The notes under the pieces are model-generated. The model did no database searches and was not told the DNA's origin. It was given only the letters and a program-made list of their open reading frames with translations. This document shows, piece after piece, positions 1-12,000 of a DNA stretch of 64,000 bases. How positions within the stretch are numbered: position 1 is the first letter of the stretch; the number at the start of each line of letters is the position of its first letter. The translations under genes and the position numbers were made by a program. Source of the stretch: Apostichopus japonicus (taxonomy: Eukaryota; Echinodermata; Holothuroidea; Aspidochirotida; Stichopodidae); assembly GCF_037975245.1 (NCBI RefSeq), contig NC_092575.1:1679001-1743000 (forward strand), written 5' to 3'.

Positions 1-85
1 AATAATTGGGTCCAAAATAAATAGCTAAATAATGCTTTTCATATTCACACAAACTGTACCACAATTGTGATAAACCTGATCTTAC

Positions 86-3000
86 CTTTCTGTAACATTT
101 GGTTTTTCTGTTCGGTTTCTCCCAGTTTGGTGGCAGCAGACAACTGTTTCTCCTGTAGGACACTACGATCAAGAAGAGAAGATATCGACATGAAGGTTGT
201 GACACCTGCGAAAAACATGGTTCACGCAAACATATTGCTGCATTTCAATTACCGTTATTTACCCCCCCCCCCCCACCCCTCTCTCTCTGTGAATCAATGT
301 TTGCCTCTGTGCCTGCAATACATGATGCAGTACATTTTGAAGAGCCCTAAAGAATTCAGAGCTTCCCTACTCAATAAAGATATCAAAACAGCGGTGATAT
401 ATCACTTGCACGCAACTACATTTATTTATCAATTTACTGCCCGGGTAGGCAAAGATCGGGACAAAATAAAGTTTAGCGCCCTCACCGCTCCTTCTCCACA
501 AACTCCCGTTGCAGATCCCTCTCCTTCTCGTCTGCTTTGGTTTGGGCCGCGGACTCTAACTTGTCTTCCAACTCCTTCAGTTTCTCTCTTAGGTTTTTGA
601 TTGTCACCTCTGGAGGACAAGAAATTTAAAAAAACAAGAACATAAGTTAAAAAAGAAAAGAAAACTAATATAAGTTTACTGACCTCTCTTGATACAGAAG
701 AGCATGACTAGTGCAGGGTACTTTGGTTGTGAACAGACAGCTTCAAACATGTCACATCCAAAAGTGTTGGTATTTTTGTAACATGAAAAGCTAAAGGTGA
801 TTTCTCTCTTATTTCAAACAGAAATAAGATCATAACTGTTCTTGGTGTCCTTGGGACTTCAAAATTCAAGTTAACCAAAGTCTGAATAAATAAAAAATGA
901 GCTAATATATGTACGGCAGAACCAAATAAAACAGATTACTTGGAAAACAATTCTTGGCATAAAATTGAAAGAAAAAAATACTGCAAAAGAAACACCAATG
1001 AAAGGCTTCTTTTCATTTGATTTTTCTAGATTCTCAATTAATGACCCATTAGTTGTCAGAAACCCTTAACATCCAATAATTTAGAGAGCAGTTATCTAAG
1101 GGAAAAGACTAATAGATGGTGGACTTTTTTATTCTCATATAATTTTTAAAACATTGGAAAATAGCTCTCAACTAAACCAGAGCCTTTGATATGAAACAAG
1201 TTTCTTTTTTCTTCAAGGTCGAACTATTTTGGCCAATTTTAAAGTCAAGACCAAATGTAAGACTTGCATAATAGATACCCAATTGTTTTTTTTTCTTTCA
1301 AAAACTTTTCCCTCCTCCGTAATACTAAGCAGCAGAACGGCTACTATTATACACAGTGTTATCTAGAGACCTTGCAAACTTGTTCCCATGACAAGCTCGT
1401 CTCACTAAAATGAATCAACTATCCAGTTTAATATCTGACATTATCTCACGAGGAATGTACATTGTAACAAGCATCAGTCAAAGGAGACAAACCTTTCATC
1501 ACTTTTAATTTTTCATCCTCTCGCTCATATCCAACGATTTGACTTTACCTCTGTAGGCTATCTGGAATGATTGATTTCTAACGAGACATTTTAAGAGGGG
1601 CACGGGGGGGGGGGGGGATTTGAGGAACAGAAAGAAAAACAGAATTTCTTTCAAACAGAGAGAATATATTTGAAGGGTGTACATAACTTGATTAATAACC
1701 TATCCGTCGATGGCAACTTCTGAGGGAAAGCAGCTTTTCACGGGTAACAACAACCTCAAATGTTGCATGTTAAAGTTTGCAAAATTTGATCCCCATGGGT
1801 AATTAGCGGCCCATTCGGTAAAGAAACAAGTTTCTTAATTTGATAACGACGGCTCTCCACAGACAAGACATCGCCCACGACATGTTTTGGAGATACTTTT
1901 CTAAATCAGACATCAAACCAAGGTACCGAATGATCGATACAATAATTTTTATCAGGCTTCAAGTTTTAAAATTAAGGAGCAAGAACGACAGAAAAAAAGG
2001 GGAACAAATAAAAAAAACATGAAAAATCACTCAAGAAACTCCAGTCGTTACTGGGGAAAGATATGTTCTTTAGCGGTGCAATTTACTGGAACACTGGTGA
2101 AATAATAATGACTAGTTTAGCCGAGTTATGGTTCTACAAATCAGAAATAAGGCTACGTTCATCTGAAATGAAAAGATTTTGGGCGGCTTGTTACATTAAT
2201 GTCACAACAGATGTTTAAATTCTTGAGAAAAGTCGCAGTAGGGAAGACTACCAGCTGCTGTAACTTTAGTCAATTACTCGCTGATATGTATAGCTAACAA
2301 TGTTTAGCATGAGAGACCCAAAAACAATTAACCCGATGCAATATTCATTCACCTTGGTTTTTGACTTCGGCAAATTCTTTATTGTATTCGTCTAACGTTT
2401 CTCTCAGTTTCTGGTTTTCTATCTCCAGGTCCTGTGCCTTTTGTGCTCTCTTCTGTTGGTTCATGCCATACTCCAGGGAAGAGGTGGGATCTAACCAAAC
2501 AAGGATTCAAAAACACAAATTGAAAAACGAAAACAAAAAGATAGAATTGGCTGATTGGAAAAACAGGAAAGCACGTTGCTCAAACTGATGATACTAAGCA
2601 ATAATATCCCATCATCCTGAAATAGACTGTCCTTGGTTTGGATATTTAAAAGTACAATGAACTATAGACACCTTGTAAGGTGGGGGGTAGTGGGGGGGGG
2701 GGGGGGGTAAGGGGGGATAGGCTGCCCTTTATTTCAATCCAAGCAATGCGATATCATTGGAGATTAAGGACAAGAAGTAATATGCCATGATGGGGAAGGG
2801 TAGATGCACAATGCATTGTGTACAAGAGAAATATGGATCGATTTCTCATACAGTCAGTGTCTTACAAATCTTACAAAGCCCATGTTGATGATAACAGATT
2901 GCCAGACTAATACACAGAGCCTCAAACTTTGTAGACATTATTAAATATAGATATATCACCTGGCACATCAATCAGCTTCTTGTAGATGGTCAGAAACGAA

Positions 3001-6000
3001 GCCTCCGCCGCCTTGCTCCTCTTGGAGAGGTTGTCGATCTCGGACTGGAAACTTTTCAAGAGACCCGCGACAGCACGTCTGACCTCCTGGAGGATGAGAC
3101 GATTATCCGGGAAAGAAAAAGAAGAAGTAGAAATGTGATGAATGGATGGTCAAAATCTGAAAATGTTCAGACAGTTGATACAAATTCACATTATTTTAAC
3201 ATGTATACATCAAAATGTTAGTTTTGCAGTTGAATCACCATGTTCAATGTTCAACATTTTCAAGATACATCCAACTGTTGTTTTTTTGTGGTAGCATCAT
3301 CATGTTCACTGTTTAAATTCACATTACTTTCATAGTAGATCGAAAAAATGTTATAATCTTTGTAATGCAATCACCATGTTCAATGTTGCAACATACTTGC
3401 ATGATACATGAGTTACTGACAACCAATATGAGCGATAAAAGTCTCTTATAAAGGATACAGTATGTACATACACTTTAAGTCATCTTAATGTGTTTTTGTA
3501 ACATATTTTTGGTCACCTCCCACTAACCTTACTATATAGAGGGATGTCCTACACGCCATCAAATGGGACATAAAGCCTGGTTATCCTTGTAGGAAATACC
3601 GGGCTTGAGGCAATAGTACTTTGTGCCAATCAGCTACTAACACATTACCTCTTCAGGCTCAATTGCTCTTAACAAAAGAACAGTTGATGTCTGGACAACT
3701 TGTTCTCCATACCACAAAAATGCAACTAATTGACAGTTGAAAGAGCATAATGATCAATGCCAGTGAATAATTTTAAGCAATTTCAAGAGGTAGTCCGAAG
3801 GACAACCAAACAAAGAAAGGTTGGTAGTCCTGCGCAAAACCAGGTAGTCCTTCCAAATTTCGGAGTAGATTTGACAATGACTCGAATAAAGGACTAGACA
3901 AGATGTGGGACTAGTCAGTGATGTATTGATTTTCTACAAAACTACAGGTACAGGATCGTCGCCATCATCATCACCACTCTGCACTGTAACCACAGGATTT
4001 TCATCATCATCATTCACCATCATCACTCTCTACTATCTCCTTTTCAGCTTCCACAGCGGGCGTCCTCTTCCCATATGGGGGCTGGAAGGGGCGTCTCACA
4101 CGTTTGACAACTGAGTTCCAGAAGATAATCGCCGGTAACGGGTCGAACTCTTTAATGCTCGGCCCTTCCATCAGTATCCTCAGGGTACTAGTTAGTGCGG
4201 TACTTGTCAGCTGGTTTCTCCAGTCGGTTTTCACGCGTTTCATCTGACTAAATCCCCGCTCACATTCCACAGAGTGAGCAGGGATTGTCAGGATGAGATC
4301 CACCAGTGAAAATAGATTTTCAGCATCGACTCTATACTTGACTCCAAGCTGCTCCCATGATGCATTGTACACTGGTTTGTAGCTGTGGAGAAAAATGGAA
4401 TAAGTTCAAGTTAGCTGACTGAGTTGGTGCTGTTATACTACATCACTAGGAATAGTTCTAAAGAGCTTGGTTTGCATAGATAGGGGGACAGGGTGATATA
4501 ATTATTATATAAAACAAACAAAACATTTGATTTGTTAATTGAGAACTCACTCTGTGTAAGCACTTTCTTTGACACTTGACCATTCCATCTCGATTGAATT
4601 TGTGTTCGTGCCAGCTTTTTCAAGGACTGGGCTGAAGTAATCCACCAGTTCTGCAATCTCAGCATCACCAAAGTCTGAAAGAAAAGAAAAACAAACCTAC
4701 TGGAGATTTGGAATACTGAACTACATTTGATCAAATGTCAAATTTGTTCATCATACCATGTTACATGATTCAATCATGCACACAAAAAACCCACCTCTTT
4801 CTGCCTCAATGGGCCAGGACTTGAAATTGATGACTTTGGCTGTTGTATGGCATCAATGTCAAATCTAATGTTGATAGCCTCTGTGATGCTGGTGACTGCA
4901 AGATCACACTCGGCTTTGTTGATTGGCTCTCCCTCGATCTTGTGGCCATGGAACGTACCGTCAGTGGCTGCCCTCTGGAACTGTCTCAATGCAGGTCCTT
5001 GTCTTTAACAGAAAGAAAAGTGAAACTTCAGTAATTTGAGCGTATACATTCAAAATCAAAACCAAACAAGTTCTGATAACTAAGGATAAGAAAGTAGTGG
5101 AGGTAATTGTCAGTCACTTACTGTGATTTCAACTTGTCAAGAGAGGTCACCGTGTCTTTCACAAGTTTGGGCATTTCAGGTAAATTCATGTCCATTCTCT
5201 GGAAAGTACGAGAGAGTCGTCCCAGGATGTTGGTTACATCTACCATGAAGTGGAGAAACCCAAGGAATGGCCTGGATAGCAATAACTTGAGGAAGCCAGC
5301 ACTCTTTCCTTTGGAATCATTGCTTGTCTGGTTGTGTTCTTTGATCTGAGAGTGTTAAATAAATAATTGCATGAAAATACAATAGGCCTAAGTTTGTTGA
5401 AGTTATGATAATGGTGATGTTGTTGGTGACAAGCTTAAGCATTAAGTACAAAGCAATGATTACCTCCAGGAGATGTTGCACTATCGCAGGATAACCAGAC
5501 AACAAGTTGGTCAGTGCATTCTGTGTGTGACCAATCCATCTTGTTCCACCTGTTCTGGTTGGTATGAACCTGGTAACTCCTAACGCTTCTGCTGTGCGTC
5601 TTAGCAGACCTCTATTCAGAGTACTGTTATGGTAGAATAAGAAGATGTTGATAAGGAACTGGTCCATCTTGCACACCATCGGGACATTCTTGGATGCCTG
5701 CTTTATTGCTAGCTCAAGACGATGAGCAATGCAGTGTACTGTCTGAAGCTTTGGTTGATGTTCCTTCATGCGTGCTCCCACACCACTCCTCCTTCCAGTC
5801 ATGACCGATGCCCCATCACTCCCAAATCCGACCAGTTTGCTCCAAAGTTCTGGCTCCTGGATACCACAATACTCGTGAAGTGCAGCTATGATCTCTCCAT
5901 AACAGTTAGCAGCAGTGGCCCTCTCCAACTTCTGAATGCTGAGGAATCTGGTTGTTACCTTTCCATAGTTTGAATACCTGAAATAACAAATATAACAGAA

Positions 6001-9000
6001 ATATGAGCTACACATCAGTATAATGCTTAGTTTCTTTGGGATCGTGAATGGATAAAATGAAAAACTAACCATCATTTTGAAACCTAACAATAAATTGCAA
6101 GAATAAAATTTGATTTGATTTGTTTATGAAAAAATACTGGTATAGGCTCGAAATATGCATAAACTACAGTGTGTTAGGCTATTTAGAATAACCCCGAGAT
6201 GTATAACCAGTTTAATTAAAAAATTTCGGTATAGGCTCGAAATTCGCATATACTACAGTGTGGTAGGCTATTTTGAGCCCCCCCGATCCTGGCATGTAAA
6301 ATCAGTTTCATAAAAATAACATTCATCTGTAAAAAATTATCGGTATTGGCCCGGAATTTGCAAATTTTACAGAATCTCACACAGCATGTAAACTTATTTA
6401 AATTGCAAATCATTAATCTGTTTAAAAAAATTCAGTAGGCCTATACTATAGGCTCCAAATTTAGGACAGGTTGACTTATTCACATTGATATTAGCACTGA
6501 AAATGAATTGGGCCTATAGCCTACTGTATGGTTATTGATTAGAACGCAGGTCTGCCAAACATCCAACCACCCCCCCCCCCCAACACACCACGTCTTTCAG
6601 TCACCGCACATGAGAGATGCTTACCGTACAAATAAAATGATCTGCTCCACTACAGCCGCATCCGTGGCTTCATCACACATCACAGAGAAGAATTTGGAGT
6701 CTGAAATTTCTTTCTCGAGGTTTTGCCGCTGGATCTCAGAGATCGCGTCAGTGAATTCCCTGCATTTTGGTTCGGTTCTGTAGGTCTGACCAACATCTAC
6801 CCCCTTTGCCTCATCCAGGTCACACTGCTCCACAAAATCCGCGAATGGGCGTGCCTTTTTAGCCAAGAAATGGCATGTACGAAACATGACTTCCAGTCGG
6901 TTGATTACCGTTTGATTCATCTGCCGGAGCAGCTTGTCGGCCGTTGACGTACCGGGAGGGGCCTCGGCAGCGCCTTTCGCGGCCACCGCTCCGGTGTGGG
7001 TTTCGCTCTTTGCATGTTTGTGGAGGCTTTCGATTCTCAGTGATGAACACCCTTTCACAAACTCGGTTTTGCCCATGGCTTGGCCTGTTGATGTAGCCCA
7101 TTGCTCACAGATGTTGCAGAACATCAGCGCTGTTTCCTTATCGTAGCGTAGCCATAACTTGAAATTAGGGTGAGCCAGCCAGGAGTTCTGAAATGAACGC
7201 TGACGCTTCGTCCGGTCATATTCTTTACCTGCCGCTCTCTTTTCCTCTGCCGATTTGCTCTTCTTCTTTGGCGGCTCTACATTATTCAAAAATCGCCACA
7301 TTTTCCAATACAGTTATTCACAAATATTTACTTCATACGACGGTGCTTTATTCAACTAGGTGTGTCAATTGTAATAGTAATAACGAACTCCTTAATCCAA
7401 CAAAAACCAGGCATAAGCTATTCGCAACTTGTGTATTACGAACGCTGGAAAAAAATCCCGCCAAAAAACTTCGAGATTTAAACTTATTCGCGGTTTTTTT
7501 TATTTTTTTTTATTTATTATGGATGAATCATGACATTTCTCTCTAGATAGGCTGTATAAGTAGCCTACAACCATACTGTGATGATGTGATCGACCGCAAC
7601 ACGTGCGATCAAATTAAAATTAATAAAAAAAAACTTTCCATTCATAAAAAAGTTTTACTACCAGATTGACAATTACTCCTGTTTCTAAAGTGGTATATGC
7701 TAAACGTCATGTTATGTCATTAGTTTGTTAAAGTAACTTTGTGAATTGGATCCCACTACTTTGCATCAACAGGGCTATCTGGATCGCACATAATTAAATC
7801 GACTTTAGGCAAGTCGATGGCCTGCTTCACGGCGACCAAGTCAATGGAGATTTAGTGTGTGATTTCTCTCACATACAGTTAAGTCAATACGAGAGTTCCA
7901 TTGACTCACTGTGTAAAAATAAAAGATCGATCATTCGCCGCGGGCAGCGCGAAGCGAAGAGGATGATAAACTATTACTGATTCAAGGTATAAAACATTTG
8001 CTGAAATTAAATAAAACAGTCCCTAAATAATTATGATGAATTAGCAACTGGTGGGGGAAGCAACGAAGGTAAACAAAAAGGCATTAACTTTAAGACAACT
8101 GCTTGAATTTTACTGAGCTGCTGTCGGCACCGAAACGTTGCAATGTCTATATACTTGTGTGTTAGGCTTGTCGATGCCGATGTACAAAACTTTTTGGTGG
8201 AGGGGCCGATGTACGAAACTTTTTGGTGGAGGGGGGAGGCATATGGCCTGGGGGTGTGATCGCGGTAGAATATAAAATATTTGAATGCAATCGGCAGTAA
8301 CTTGGGACATTTTTTTTCTTTATTTCAACAGCAGTTGAGTCTGTTGTTGTTTAAATTATGAGGTAGTCCCGCCGGACTACCTGCCTTATTATTTTTAAAA
8401 AGTTTGGTAGCCCGACGATGTTTCTGGTCGTCTCGGACGCCCGGACGCCCGTTAAAATTATTCACTGAATGCTAATCAATAGTAATCAATAAGTAATCAA
8501 TAAACTATAGCACGACACAAATCTTCTGGGAAAGCCACCCTTTTGAATAATGATCACAGCTTACCATTCTGAAATCATTCAAAAACTAAGATTCTTACAG
8601 ACACAGGATTACCATTGAAAATAATGGATATCCCAAACTAAACTGTGCTGTCTGTTGTATAGATCTATCCCTACAGAACTGAACCACTATCGCAGTAGCT
8701 CCTATATTCCTTCGCATTCTCTCTAAACAGGTACTAATAGTAGACATTGCACTGGAACCAGTACTTAAAGGGTGTGAAGGCTCGCGCAAAAAGAAACGTC
8801 CCATGCCGGTAATCTGACCTAGTTTCTAATAAGGTGTACCAGAAATGTTAGACACCACCATCGAACCTAGAAAATACACACACAGCTTGCTACCGTCGGT
8901 AATTAGACACTAGTGTACAGCGTGTACAGTCAATACATACAGTACAGCTACGATCAATACCCACAGCAGTGCACATAGCAGCGTGGACATCTCAGGTCTA

Positions 9001-12000
9001 GATAAAAGATAACAATGTATCACGTGTCAAGTACTGTCTGCATTTTGTAGCGACAAGAAGAAAACATCATTTGCAAGCAACGGAAAGTTAACTTATTCAG
9101 AGCGTGGCACGCGGTTTGTGGCGAGTCTTCAATGCCTTTAAAAGTCATGGGACAGACTGTACAGTAGGCTATACACCTTTACTGGGTCTTTACGAAAGAC
9201 AAGTAAACCATATTATTATGCTGAATGCCAACCTAGTATTCAACCACTTTCAAATTTAATCTTGGTCCATGGAAATAAAATCTTATAAAATGTTACCTCT
9301 GGAGTATTTTTCTTGAAATCTCTGCTCTGCTCCACCAATCTCTTTCTCGATGTATCACTTTCATCTTGTCTGTTGGCCAATTCGCTGGCTAGGGTATCAA
9401 GCTCTTTCTGTTAAAACAATAAAAAATATAAAAAATTATTATTTTTATAATTTTATTACAGATTGGACTTTCTTCGTGGTCATGGGGGCAGGAACTTGGA
9501 CTGTGACAACTGTTCATTTGGGAAATTGCTGAACAGTATATATGGCACCATGTATCAATCTGTTCTGTGATGGACACACCCATAATGTTACCAAAAGGGT
9601 GCAGTAGGCATGGTATTATATGCAGGGCAATTTTAAGGATTATTTTCTGGTTACATTTTGGTTTCCAAACAGCAAATTTTCTTACAAGTCCAAAACAAAA
9701 TGAAGCGCAATAACGAATTACCAGTATGTCACTGTAGGATGTATACTGTAGGAGAGATGTGTAGACTCGTGAATAGAAACCCAGCTTTGGAGGTGAAAGT
9801 ACTATATATGCAAATGAATTTGATGTAAAAATCCAGTCGTCCGCCAGCCTACTGTACAGTACCTACACTGCTGGTTTTGGTTGTCCTACAAGATATTTGG
9901 CCTTCTCATATCACCATTATAAATTTGCCCTGAAATGGGGGTGGGGGGGGGGGGTGGGAGGAAGGAACACCTAGGAGGCACAGAATGACTTACAGTGTCA
10001 GACAACTCATTGGTTAAGACTTGAACATTACTGAACCATGGCCATATTATGCCAATGGGTCGTACTGATGTACCACTAGTTACGGTACAGTGGAGATATG
10101 CTTTAAATTGTAACAGTAACAGCCTACACATGTATATATGTAGGTGACCAATGCAATATTAATGAGATCATCCTACAGTATATACTAAAAATATGAACAT
10201 GTTATTTATGTTAGCCTGGGCTGCTGTACATACATACGACTACTGTTACGGCCTTTAATATACAGTACAGCGTATATCTCAAAAACAGTTTTTGGAGTTT
10301 AATTTTGGTAAAGCTTTTCATGCAAGTTCCTCGATCACTTCATTAATTATATACAGTATAAGCATTTCGGCACACAAAAGGGATGGGTGAGTAACTGTTT
10401 ACACTGTACTCTGCAGTACAGTGACTGCATTGTAGTTTTAGCTTCTAACTTTCATCTGTTCTTTTGAGAGTCACCCTTACATGGTTTAATAGCACACATA
10501 TATGTACAGTACAGTACTGTAGTGTAGTGTATAAAAAAGTTTCTTTACACAACCTCATTTTGAAGCTGTGTAGACCTGTGATAAATAAAAAATGTTATCA
10601 TCCTAATATTTAGCAGATGGGGAATTTTGAATCATTTGATCAGAAACCAATATCACAAATATGATTTATAGCCATTATCTAAACAAAATCTAACAGATAC
10701 TACATACTGTATATGTATAGTAGTCTGGAATCTTATCAAAATGTCTTTCTTTCGTACATACTGTACTGTAGGTACAGTAAATACTCCAGCTGCAAGCACT
10801 GACTGATCTAACCTGCACATCACCAGATACACTACATACAGATACATAGATATAAGCGTGAAATTAATCAATAACAATTCTATTACATTTCTGACTCATA
10901 AACATCTCTGTAATAGCATACCTTGTCAATATAGCTCTGTTAATGATCAGCCAATCAGAGGAGAGTATTATGATAGATATCAATCAATACAATCAATTTA
11001 CACACTTCCAATGGGACTCTCTTTTTTTGGGGGCAGAGAATGCATAAGTAGGCTTTACAAAGCCTGATGAGATATGCTGTAATATTAATAGGTTAATAGC
11101 ACAGTACAGCTTAGTACAGTATATATACCAATGGTATATCAGTCAGGGGAATACTGCAGTTTTAAGTATACTGTAGTTACATGTATATATCATATCTCTC
11201 CATTGTTATGTATACTGTTTCAAGTTTCTTTTCAACAGATAAAAGTAATGTGCATGTATCTACTGTACAACAAAGGCAAAGCCTGTGTTTTATCTAGATG
11301 AAGATAAAGACCTTTAGTATGTACATTGATTAACCGGTTAAAAAATATTGTTTTCAAACCAACCAGCGATGACAAAAATTTTTTTTTTAGGAGGGTCGTA
11401 ATCTATCTACAGTAATAACGATCTCATTTGCAATGTTTCATCCAGATGGTTTCATCATAACATACTGTATATATGTTTCTGGTAACAGTGTAATAGATCT
11501 AAATAGGAAGTTTGTCAGTGTAGGCTGTACATTACACAGTAAATATTATACATGTACAACATACAGAATTTACTGGAAGGTTCGGGGCAGAAACTAAAAG
11601 AAATTAACAGCATTCCAGCTTGTTGACACAAAGCATCACATATATACTGTATATACCATATATAATTGAGATCTTATGCTGTAACTTAACTCATAAAATG
11701 ACTGCCCTGATCATACCTCTAACCAGTGCCAGTAAACTGCCCTTGGGACGTAATCAATGGTTTAATCTTTACGGAATATCATCTCCCCATCCATCATACA
11801 AACACTTTAAAACCCATTAATTTAAGGAGGGACTGCTCCTAAATTAAACAACTAACGAAGCAAGTCATTCACATCTGCAGACTAAGACAAATAATATGAC
11901 AACTTCAGAAATTACTGGCAATAAATCTAACATACAGTACTGTACTCCATAGGTACACTAGAAGTAGCATTACAATTCACTGTACAATATAAGGACTATT

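Larger units (their letters stand above)
3761..8467 (-). mobile_element. hAT-like DNA transposon with both ends intact
   Basis: A 4707-bp element in CUX/CASP intron 2. Its ends are a perfect 16-bp inverted repeat, CAGTGAATAATTTTAA at 3761-3776 and its reverse complement at 8452-8467. It is flanked on both sides by the direct repeat AATGC (3756-3760 and 8468-8472). The CAGTG terminus is typical of hAT elements, but the usual target duplication is 8 bp and here only 5 bp match. GGTAGTCC-type subterminal motifs lie near both ends. One split transposase gene occupies 4010-7301 on the minus strand; 7302-8450 would be its 5' flank. Boundaries are directly visible; superfamily assignment rests on the transposase motifs. 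Confidence 0.9.

Noticed and set aside
67-600. Plus-strand 177-aa open frame at the left edge
   Set aside because: It overlaps two minus-strand CUX/CASP exons and an intron with a C13 tract; the translation is low-complexity and has no family resemblance.
429-620. Minus-strand 63-aa frame over a CUX/CASP exon
   Set aside because: It is in a different frame from the coding exon 486-609, which aligns with CASP as [19 protein letters not shown]; a shadow frame.
4438-4734. 98-aa minus-strand frame over transposase exon 5
   Set aside because: It is the frame entered after the exon 4 frame break; the family-like frame of the exon is [22 protein letters not shown].
5317-6090. 257-aa continuous frame taken as one exon
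   Set aside because: Only 5464-5977 is family-like; both extensions are intronic, with a good AG at the start and GT at the end.
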